In this document: in pieces, positions 25,942 to 33,885 of the stretch
Layout of the letters: every line of letters starts with the position of its first letter
How positions within the stretch are numbered: position 1 is the first letter of the stretch
From: Maribacter aquimaris
Lineage (GTDB): Bacteria > Bacteroidota > Bacteroidia > Flavobacteriales > Flavobacteriaceae
Assembly (NCBI RefSeq): GCF_014596745.1
Contig: NZ_JABTCF010000013.1
Location: 98,082-162,081, forward strand
Length of the DNA stretch: 64,000 bases
Direction of reading: 5' to 3'
The notes under the pieces: generated by a model
Database searches by the model: none
Told to the model about the DNA's origin: nothing
The model's input: only the letters and a program-made list of their open reading frames with translations
Program-made: the position numbers and the translations under genes

Positions 25942-28353
25942 TTAATTCGCACTAAGGCGATCGCGCTCTATTTTGTCTATATCATGTTGATTGTCCTCCA
26001 ACCTGAAATTACCAAAATTCAAAGTAAATCCTAGACGTATATATTGGGTTTCAGGCTTTACAAAATAAGCATTGTCCTGATTAAGGTATTTGGAAGATAT
26101 ACGACTGTTGGCTTTGTTCAACAGGTCATTCGCCTGTAAACTGACCACGGCCCTTTTGTGCCATAGGCTTTTTCGCAAACCCAGGGTAAGGTTTGTTGTT
26201 TCTTCCTTGGTGTAGGAACCCTCCATAAATCCGGATAGGTAGGTAATGCCCACTTCCCCCTTAAAGGTACCGTCTTTGGATAGGTTGAGATAATTGGTAA
26301 AATCAATGTAGCCACCGTCCACGGAGTTGGCAACGGTTTGGTTATTGCTTTCCAAGGCGACAAAGGTCTCATCCTCGTGAAAAATGGAAATGTAGGTATA
26401 AAGATACCACCAGTCGGTCACTGTTTTGCCGTAATTGAAATCGAAACCATAGGATGTGCTTTCAAGAACATTTTGTGTAATATCCCGTAAAACAAGGTTT
26501 TGGTTGTCCTGAAAAGCAAGGGTGGAAATATAGTTGCCATTGTCCCGATAATAAAAGTCGAAATAATAACTTCCTTTCAAGGTATAGTTTAGGTTGAAGT
26601 TATGGCTGAAATTGGGGCGCAGGTTTGGATTACCCTCGCTAAAGTTACTTTCATTGATATAATATCGGAACGGATTTAGATCCTCATATCTCGGTCGGGT
26701 CAATTTTCGGGAATAATCAAAGGAGAAGCTGTGGTCGTCATGGGGGGAGTAGGTCAGATAAAGGGTAGGGAACAGCTCAAAGTACATTAGCTCATTGATT
26801 TCCAAAAGGGAAGCTGAAAATCCGGAACTTTTGGTCTGCTCCGCACGTAGACCGGCTTTGAAACCAACTTTTCCCCAGTCCTTGGATGCACTAAGGTAAC
26901 CTGCATAGACTTCTTCATCATAACGGTAATCATCGGACAGGTTTGCGATATGCAGCTGTTCCTCATTTGTGGTATTGTAATAGGCAATACTACTATTTGA
27001 TTTGATAAAGGACCCTTTTAGTCCAGTTTCAAAATCAACGCTTCCAACGGAAGTCGTTATGTCGAATTGGGTGGTGTAGATTTCAATATCTTGGAGGTTA
27101 TCCGTATAAAAACCGAAGGTTCTCATAAATTGGTTATCGGCATCAAAATAGTCAGACCTCGCATGTTGGCTATTGGTACGGCTATATTTTGTGTAATGGC
27201 CGTTCAACTTAAAGTCACCCTGTTCTTTAAAATTGTGTTTGTAGGTGAGATCCACAGAAATATTGTTCTTGTCCTCGAGTAGATTACTTTCAGTAATAAA
27301 GGTCGAATCCAATAGGCGTCCTGCATTGCGCATTTCGGTAAACTGTATATTGTCGAATTCCTTGTTGGGGGAAACCGACGCGGTCGAGGCTAAATTGAGG
27401 GTGTTCCTATCATTGATCACATAATCCAAATTCAGTTGAGCCGTGTGGTTTTTCGCTCTTGTGGTCTTATCATAATCCGTTGACCATCTAGAAAATATGC
27501 CGCTATTATTCATGAAATTGGTAGTGCTTTCGGTATTTTGAAAGTCCTTTCGCTGGCCATAATTATAAGAGGCAAACGCATTTAATTTTTCAGTTTTGTA
27601 AAAATGGGAGGTTCCTAGGGTGTATTTTGGAAAAATCGATTGGGTATAGGTACTGTTGATGTTTCCTTTGTAGCCCATGGAAATGTTTTTGTTGGTCACG
27701 ATATTAAGGACCGGTCCGCTTTCGGCATCGAACTTCGCAGGGGGGGTATTAAAGACCTCGATCGATTTTATATGTCCGGCCGGATAATTATCCAATAGTT
27801 CGCGTACTTCTTGCGATGACAATTGAACCTTATGGTCATTGATATAGACTGTGGCCTTTTGGCCACGCACCAATAAGTCTTCCTGCATGCCTATTACTCC
27901 GGGGGTGCGTTGAAGAATATCCCAAGAACTACCTTGTGATACTACGGTATTCTCGACATTGAAGATTAGCCGGTCTGTTAAACGTTCTATTTGCGGTTTC
28001 ATGGAATTAACGACTACCTCATCGAGATTTTCGATATTATGGTCAATGATAATCGTACCTATTTTAACATCCTTGGAAACCTCAATGCTGATCAAATCCG
28101 AGGATTTCGCAACATAACTGGCTTTGATAAAATAGGTGTTTGGGGTAATATTTTGTATTGTGAAATCGCCTTTTTCGTCCGCTGAAACCCCACTTGCCAT
28201 TACACTGTCCCCTACCTGAAGTAAGAACACCGATGCAAAGGGGATGCTTTGGTTGTCTATGTCCTTAACCGACCCGGATACCGAAAAGGTTTGTGCCTTC
28301 ATGGGTAACGTAATGGCCAATGATATCACTAAAAGTACTGGTATAAATTTCAC
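25942..28353 (-). CDS. TonB-dependent-receptor-like outer-membrane beta-barrel protein
   Basis: The 803-aa protein starts with GTG at 28353, read as MKFIPVLLVISLAITLPMKAQ, a signal peptide. A carboxypeptidase-regulatory-like domain follows (about residues 23-105), then a plug-like region (LDEVVVNSMKPQIERLTDRLIFNVEN, LLVRGQKATVYINDHKVQLS) and a C-terminal beta-barrel of the OMP_b-brl_3 type ending in alternating hydrophobic strands (YIRLGFTLNFGNF). This class lacks a SusD partner and may import or export peptides or siderophore-like compounds; the ligand is unknown. A TAGATTTG box at 28379-28372 on the minus strand may be its promoter, with an unusually short leader. Confidence 0.88.
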   Translation of the reverse strand: MKFIPVLLVISLAITLPMKAQTFSVSGSVKDIDNQSIPFASVFLLQVGDSVMASGVSADEKGDFTIQNITPNTYFIKASYVAKSSDLISIEVSKDVKIGTIIIDHNIENLDEVVVNSMKPQIERLTDRLIFNVENTVVSQGSSWDILQRTPGVIGMQEDLLVRGQKATVYINDHKVQLSSQEVRELLDNYPAGHIKSIEVFNTPPAKFDAESGPVLNIVTNKNISMGYKGNINSTYTQSIFPKYTLGTSHFYKTEKLNAFASYNYGQRKDFQNTESTTNFMNNSGIFSRWSTDYDKTTRAKNHTAQLNLDYVINDRNTLNLASTASVSPNKEFDNIQFTEMRNAGRLLDSTFITESNLLEDKNNISVDLTYKHNFKEQGDFKLNGHYTKYSRTNSQHARSDYFDADNQFMRTFGFYTDNLQDIEIYTTQFDITTSVGSVDFETGLKGSFIKSNSSIAYYNTTNEEQLHIANLSDDYRYDEEVYAGYLSASKDWGKVGFKAGLRAEQTKSSGFSASLLEINELMYFELFPTLYLTYSPHDDHSFSFDYSRKLTRPRYEDLNPFRYYINESNFSEGNPNLRPNFSHNFNLNYTLKGSYYFDFYYRDNGNYISTLAFQDNQNLVLRDITQNVLESTSYGFDFNYGKTVTDWWYLYTYISIFHEDETFVALESNNQTVANSVDGGYIDFTNYLNLSKDGTFKGEVGITYLSGFMEGSYTKEETTNLTLGLRKSLWHKRAVVSLQANDLLNKANSRISSKYLNQDNAYFVKPETQYIRLGFTLNFGNFRLEDNQHDIDKIERDRLSAN

Positions 28354-28893
28354 TTAACAATTTTGTTACGCCAAATCTAACAAAAAATGTCACTTTTACT
28401 TACAAAAAGTCTTTGGATTATTGATTATCAGCTTGGTATTCTAGACTTTTGCCTTGTTTCGTTTCTTGGAGGGTATCAAAGAAAGTGTCTTACATTGGAA
28501 TATCTAATTTTATTGCCCCACTTCCTTCGGTTTGGGATAATATCATGCCTAAGATTGTTCTTTTACGGGCTCTTCTAGTTTGCTTTTGGTGCTTTCGGGA
28601 GGTCATTCAAATAAAATTGTAACCTTTTTGGCTATACTTCACCCGATACTTCTTTTTGTTTTCATTGTCTACGGTTTAATAGGGATATTTGGTTTAACCG
28701 GAATATGGCACTTGCCGTTAGGGATGGTTTGGTAGCTTTGATTTTCCTACAGCCCGTTTGAAAATATGCAGTTGTGGACTAAAATTGGGGATACATATAA
28801 TTGGGGAAGGACTTTGGCTTTATTCTAGGAACGACTATCTCAAAAACGTGATGTTGTATGAAGGGGGGCTTGTCGTTTCCAGTGGGCTAAAGC
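28354..28893. other. Intergenic stretch without a supportable gene
   Basis: Some 540 bases lie between the start of the barrel gene and the end of the serine hydrolase gene, both on the minus strand. The short open frames here have no recognisable sequence or sensible start context. I see no tRNA, palindrome or repeat. It could hold a decayed gene beyond recognition. Confidence 0.4.
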
Positions 28894-30195
28894 TTATAGG
28901 GTCGTTGCGGCAATCTGATGATGTAATTCCTTGGGGGTAGCCCGACTGTAAACCGCTTTGACAATCTCGTATAAATCTGGAATTACCGTCTTGGCAAGGG
29001 GTGAATTATTGTTCATCAATACGCAGATTCCCAAATCCGCTTCAGGATATACGGCAATCTCGTTTCTGTAGTTATTGACGCTTCCACCATGGTGCCAGAT
29101 GGTTTTTTCATAGGTGCTATCCCCTTCAGTAAACTTGTGGATTCTCCATCCAAAACCGTAATACGACCTTGTATGGCCCGGCCATCGTTGATAGTATTTA
29201 CGATGTCCTGAAATCTCAATAAAAGGGTTGAACGCCTCGTCGATGGCCTCGCTTTTCATGACCTCGGGATTGTGTCCCAATAAAAAACGCATCCAACGGC
29301 CCATATCGTGGGCGTTGGAACTGATGCCGCCTGCAGCTACCGCATTGTAATAATTGTCCTTAAGATGGGACGCCTTCCAGCCATTCCGTGTTTTAACATG
29401 GGGCATGGCAATGTTGGCCTCATGGGTCAAGGTCTCATAATCGGTAGTCGTGGCACACATTTCCAAAGGTTTGAAAAATCGATTGTCCAATAAAGTGTTG
29501 ATTTTTTTTCCGGTTGCTTTTTTCATCACTTCCCCACAAAGTGCGAACATGGCATTTTGATAACTGTACATGAGTCCCGGCTGGCTTATGGGCATTACTT
29601 CCTTAAAACGTTTGGCTATATCCTTTAAGGGTAGTCCTGCCTCAACAAGATTCGTATAACTGTGGTATGGCGTACCCGAGGTATGCGATAAAATATTCGC
29701 CAGAGTCACTTTCTTCGTATTTGTGCCATCGCCCAATTGAAATTCAGGAAGATAATCGCTCACCTTATCCGTCCAATTTAATTTTCCTTCACTTTTGATA
29801 TTTGCGGCCAATATGCCGGCAAAACCTTTTGATAACGAACCCAGCCTAAAAACGGTTTCCCCGTTTACCGTACTTTGTTCAGCACTGTTCTTTTTACCAA
29901 ATCCTTCAGAGATTATAATGGAGTCCCCTTTTACAATACTCACCCCTGCCCCAATAACATCCCCTTTGGCAATGGCTTTTTTAAAATAGGCGTTTAAGGC
30001 AGTTTGTAGTTCTTTTTGTCGGGATGCGTAAAGCAATGCGTCCTTTTTGTTTGTTGAAGTTTTTTCCGTGGTTGTTATTGCTGTTCCCGCTTTTTGGGTA
30101 CTATCTTTTGACTTGTGACTTACTAGGCGTGAAGTAAGCGCCGATAAAGTAAAGACAACAAGCGCAGATGCGATTAAAATTCTATATCTCTGCAT
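28894..30195 (-). CDS. Serine hydrolase of the beta-lactamase/PBP4 fold
   Basis: The 433-aa protein has an N-terminal signal anchor (about residues 5-22) and a class C-type serine hydrolase domain. The active-site motifs are SLSK (Ser120 to Lys123), YQN near 208 in the Tyr-x-Asn position, and HHGG near 378 in place of Lys-Thr-Gly. The HxG form is usual in esterase and D-aminopeptidase relatives rather than true beta-lactamases. It likely acts in the periplasm on peptides or esters. It is followed by 540 bases of non-coding DNA. Confidence 0.88.
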   Translation of the reverse strand: MQRYRILIASALVVFTLSALTSRLVSHKSKDSTQKAGTAITTTEKTSTNKKDALLYASRQKELQTALNAYFKKAIAKGDVIGAGVSIVKGDSIIISEGFGKKNSAEQSTVNGETVFRLGSLSKGFAGILAANIKSEGKLNWTDKVSDYLPEFQLGDGTNTKKVTLANILSHTSGTPYHSYTNLVEAGLPLKDIAKRFKEVMPISQPGLMYSYQNAMFALCGEVMKKATGKKINTLLDNRFFKPLEMCATTTDYETLTHEANIAMPHVKTRNGWKASHLKDNYYNAVAAGGISSNAHDMGRWMRFLLGHNPEVMKSEAIDEAFNPFIEISGHRKYYQRWPGHTRSYYGFGWRIHKFTEGDSTYEKTIWHHGGSVNNYRNEIAVYPEADLGICVLMNNNSPLAKTVIPDLYEIVKAVYSRATPKELHHQIAATTL

Positions 30196-30595
30196 TGACG
30201 AACGGTTCTTTGATAGTTTAAGAGGGATAAAAATAGGATGAATTGCTTAAATAACGGCTGAAATGCTTCTTTCTTATGATTTTTGACCATTTTTTACGCG
30301 TTTTTAACATTTTGCAGGATTAATGCACCTTTTTGTTTGGGGTAAATGGGGTTTGCCCACCAAAATGATGGCCAATTTCCCTTAGTAAGGGATTGGCATT
30401 CCTCCCAAAACAATAAAAACCCCCAATGACGTACGTTTTTGGGTTGAATTATACCCGCTTTCGATGTATCTTGCTTCGTATTCCTTTTTAGTAGAGCTCC
30501 TGTGAAGTAAGGAAGTAGGGAAAAATTGGGCCAATACTGGCCTCGATATATTAGGTGAAGTGTAAATGCTACAGGTATCAGACAATGCCCAGAAT
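30196..30595. other. Intergenic stretch before the DinB-fold gene
   Basis: 400 bases between divergent genes. A weak minus-strand open frame crosses it and runs into the next gene in an antisense frame, with no recognisable family. ACGTACGT and nearby C/G runs near 30420-30455 form only an imperfect hairpin. I call nothing here. Confidence 0.4.
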
Positions 30596-31057
30596 ATGAA
30601 ACAAACACATCAATTGGCCAACCGACTTCGTGAAGTTGTTTTAAATGGTACATGGATTGCGAACACAAACTACAAAGCACAATTGGAAGGGACGGATTGG
30701 AAGGCCGTTACGACTAAAATCGATGCATTGAATCCAATTGCGATTATAGCCCAACATATTCATTATTATATCCATGGAATAAAGAATGTATTCGAGGGAG
30801 GAAATCTTGATATTAAGGATAAATTCAGTTTTGACTTTCCACCCATTGAATCCCAAACAGCATGGGAAACCTTCCTATCCCAATTTTGGAAGGACACTGA
30901 AATGCTAGTTGATTTAATAAACAACTTGCCTGAGGAAAAATTGAAGCATGCATTTGTTGATGAAAAATACGGCACCTATTTTAGGAACATCGACGGAATG
31001 ATAGAACATTGTTATTATCATTTGGGGCAAATTGTCCTAATCAAAAAGTTGTTATGA
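30596..31057 (+). CDS. DinB/DUF1572-like four-helix-bundle protein
   Basis: The 153-aa, all-helical protein resembles the DinB/YfiT superfamily (DUF1572 type). Potential metal-ligand histidines lie at AQHIHYYIHG (about residues 53-62) and EHCYYHLGQI near the C-terminus, the usual spacing for these thiol-transferase-like bundles. The ATG at 30596 is chosen for the helical start MKQTHQLANRLREVV; an ATG 30 bases upstream is possible. It is unrelated to the DinB polymerase despite the name. Its activity is unknown. Confidence 0.8.
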   Translation: MKQTHQLANRLREVVLNGTWIANTNYKAQLEGTDWKAVTTKIDALNPIAIIAQHIHYYIHGIKNVFEGGNLDIKDKFSFDFPPIESQTAWETFLSQFWKDTEMLVDLINNLPEEKLKHAFVDEKYGTYFRNIDGMIEHCYYHLGQIVLIKKLL

Positions 31058-31324
31058 ATAACCGTCAGCAAGGTAATCGTGCTACTATGGGTTAAAACCT
31101 ATGAAAGATTTTATCTTCCTTTCAAAATCCAATGCTTTTCATGGGTTGAAAAACAAGAATTGCCCTTATCTTTATGGGAGTTTCCGGTCTATTTATTTTT
31201 GGTAATGGTTATTGTTTGGGAAAGGTCATATCTAGAGGGGTGTTTTCCATTAAATAGTTGTGCCGAAAGGTGGAAATACGCATAACCGGATTCGTAGATC
31301 AATAATAATTTACTTTTTTAAGCA

Positions 31325-32779
31325 ATGGGAAAATACTTCACTTTAATTCTAGTGTCCACGGTTTTGTTTGTTGGCTGTGATCGAAAAAAACAAGAACAAA
31401 TTGCCGAGAAGCCCAATGTGGTGGTCATATTTATAGATGATGAAGGTTATGGGGATGTAGGATCCTATGGGGCAACGGGTTTTGAAACGCCCAATTTAGA
31501 CCAAATGGCCAGTAAAGGAATGAGGTTTACGAATTTCTACGCTGCCCAGCCAGTTTGTAGTGCTTCACGTGCGGGACTGTTAACAGGGTGTTACCCAAAT
31601 AGGATTGGATTCTCAGGGGCTTTGTTTCCTAATGATTCGATTGGGTTGAATACCCAAGAGTATACAATGGCCGAAATGTTCAAGAATCAAGGCTATGCAA
31701 CTGCCTGCTTTGGAAAATGGCATTTGGGTAGACCAAAGGAGTTTCTTCCCTTGCAGCATGGTTTTGATGAGTTTGTAGGTTTGCCTTACTCCAACGATAT
31801 GTGGCCAAATAGCAATGTTACAGGGGAACGGTTAGATCATAATGGTTGGAATTATCCGGATTTACCTTTGATTGTCGGGAATGAAGTTGCGGGATTGATT
31901 ACCAGTCTAGAAGACCAGGATAAACTGACGACGCTTTATACCGAAAAAGCGGTTGATTTTATCAATAGAAATGCGGCACATCCATTCTTTTTATATGTAC
32001 CGCACTCAATGGGGCATATCCCTCTTGGGGTTTCCAAAAAGTTCAGAGGCAAAAGTGAACAGGGCCTATATGGCGATGTAATGATGGAAATAGATTGGTC
32101 GGTAGGTGAAATTAGCAAGGCATTGGAGAAGAATAATGTAGCTGATAATACGATTTTTATTTTTACGACAGACAATGGACCTTGGCTGAATTATGGTAAC
32201 CAGGCAGGTTCGTCAGGAGGTCTTCGGGAGGGGAAAAGTACGAGTTGGGAAGGAGGGCAACGCGTTCCTTTTATTATTCGCTGGCCCGGTAAGACTCCTG
32301 AAGGTACTGTATGTAATCAATTGGCATGTGCGGTTGATTTGTTGCCCACCTTCGCATCGATAACAAATGGTAGTTTATCTACCAATAAAATTGATGGGGT
32401 GGATATCACATCACTTTGGAAAGGTGATTTTAAAGCTACCCCACGAGAGACCATCCTTTATTATTATGGCAAGAACAATCTAAATGGTGTACGAAAGGGA
32501 AATTGGAAGTTGGTCTTGCCCCATACCTATGGTTCCTATAATGCAAAACCCGGTAATGATGGCCATGGGGGTAAACGGATAACAACGATTGTGGAGGAGC
32601 CCGAACTTTATAATATGATGAGGGATCCGGGGGAACGATTCAATGTAATTGGATCCTATCCGGAAAAGGCGCAGGAACTCATGGAAGTTGTTGGGCAATC
32701 CCGGGCAGAATTGGGTGATTTGAATGTCGGAATCGAAAAAGGGACCGGTAATAGGGAGATTGGTAAGGTAGGAAAATAG
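31325..32779 (+). CDS. Lipoprotein sulfatase (S1 family)
   Basis: The 484-aa arylsulfatase-fold protein has a lipoprotein signal (MGKYFTLILVSTVLFVGC, lipobox VGC). Metal-binding residues appear in VVVIFIDDEGYGDVG and FTTDNGPWL. The formylglycine motif is CSASR, with Cys78 to be oxidised by an anaerobic-type maturase (none in the window), followed by GLLTG and GKWHLG. It would remove sulfate from a sulfated glycan in the periplasm or at the surface. A GH2 gene lies downstream, beyond decayed sequence, so it is probably part of a small polysaccharide locus. The substrate is not readable from sequence. Confidence 0.92.
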   Translation: MGKYFTLILVSTVLFVGCDRKKQEQIAEKPNVVVIFIDDEGYGDVGSYGATGFETPNLDQMASKGMRFTNFYAAQPVCSASRAGLLTGCYPNRIGFSGALFPNDSIGLNTQEYTMAEMFKNQGYATACFGKWHLGRPKEFLPLQHGFDEFVGLPYSNDMWPNSNVTGERLDHNGWNYPDLPLIVGNEVAGLITSLEDQDKLTTLYTEKAVDFINRNAAHPFFLYVPHSMGHIPLGVSKKFRGKSEQGLYGDVMMEIDWSVGEISKALEKNNVADNTIFIFTTDNGPWLNYGNQAGSSGGLREGKSTSWEGGQRVPFIIRWPGKTPEGTVCNQLACAVDLLPTFASITNGSLSTNKIDGVDITSLWKGDFKATPRETILYYYGKNNLNGVRKGNWKLVLPHTYGSYNAKPGNDGHGGKRITTIVEEPELYNMMRDPGERFNVIGSYPEKAQELMEVVGQSRAELGDLNVGIEKGTGNREIGKVGK

Positions 32780-32954
32780 CACAGTAAGTGTTTGTCTTGG
32801 TGTATTGTCATTACAGTCGCATATCAAAAAATGCTGTTGGTTACTAGGCGAAACTATGGGCCCATGGATCATAAGAAAGCGAATTCGGTTTGCACGATGG
32901 GAGGTTTTTGGGATTCCGATTTCCTAATCTTGCTATTAGTATTAATTTCAGAGT

Positions 32955-33539
32955 ATGCCGCATATACTAAAAAACAACAACCTAGGGATTTATTTTGACT
33001 TTCCGGAAGAGGGCCATGCCGGTTCATGATTCGACTGGTCAGGAAAAATCACCGGGGTTAAATTCGAGGGTTGTCCGATCACTATTGTGGAAAGGACGGA
33101 TTACGAAGATAGGACGCATTTGGGGAAGGGGTTGTACAATGAATTCGGTATAGATTCCGCCTTGGGTTTTGAAGATACCAAAATAGGAGAGTGGTTTCAT
33201 AAAATCGGGGTGGGCTTATTGAAAAAAGAGAATCAAGAGTATCTATTCAATAAAGCCTATCAAACGCAACCGGCCCTGTTCGAAGTCAGTACTACCCCCA
33301 TTGATATTACAATCCGTTGTACCTCGGAAATAGGGAATGCCCAGCAACAGGTTATCATTGGGTCAAACGAAATTGGATTCAGGGGTACGCCCAACGACCA
33401 ATTCTTTTTCAGTAATCTTTCGGGAGGGGAGGATGTGAATGCTACTTGGGAGTTATATCAATATGAACATAAGATTGGCATCTGTGAGAGGGGTAATTTC
33501 AAAACCAATAAAATAAATCTTTTGGGTCGAAACATGTAA
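32955..33539 (+). pseudogene. Decayed duplicate of the mutarotase-like gene at 36896
   Basis: The sequence matches 36896-37685 almost base for base from the start codon on, but is dead. Codon 25 is TGA (33027-33029) where the intact copy has GCG CGA. About 221 bases of the intact copy (37273-37493) are replaced by 11 bases at 33332-33342. Near the end a one-base change in frame (CTTTTGGGTCG for CTTTGGGGTTGG) gives a stop at 33537-33539 and the last 30 or so codons are gone. The similarity starts at the ATG in both copies, so the promoter region was not duplicated. Confidence 0.92.
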
Positions 33540-33577
33540 TGGATCATAAATCCATTTTAATGGAAGCAAGAAATTGA

Positions 33578-33802
33578 TTGAAAGAAGATATAAAGCAGGA
33601 AGCACTTACTTATAATTTATTACCTAGTACATTTACCATGCCCGAACTGCATCAAACAATTTTGGAAGAAAAGATAGATTGTAGTAGATTTCAAAAAAAG
33701 ATGTTGGCAACGGACTTATTCGATAGATTACCGATAAAGGCCAAAAAAGATTCTCCAGGTCGAAATCCTTATGGATATAGACTGAAATCAGATGAATCAT
33801 AG
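33578..33802 (+). pseudogene. Remnant of a Nudix-type (NrtR/AraR-like) regulator, C-terminal part only
   Basis: A 74-codon open frame (TTG start) reads like the C-terminal winged-helix part of Nudix-related sugar regulators: NLLPSTFTMPELHQTILE, then CSRFQKKMLATDLFDRL. The Nudix domain that should precede it is missing, and there is no sensible start. I read it as a gene fragment left by the rearrangement that also killed the gene at 32955. The assignment rests on motif memory. Confidence 0.6.
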
Positions 33803-33885
33803 AACGATCATAGGTGAAATAGCGGGCATGCCCTCTGTTTTTTTATGGCTGATCAAACAACTTTAGAATTAAATAAACCAGAGGA

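Noticed and set aside
28730..28760. TGGCACTTGCC as a sigma-54 site near 28706
   Set aside because: The GG to GC spacing is wrong and no gene start or activator is close by.
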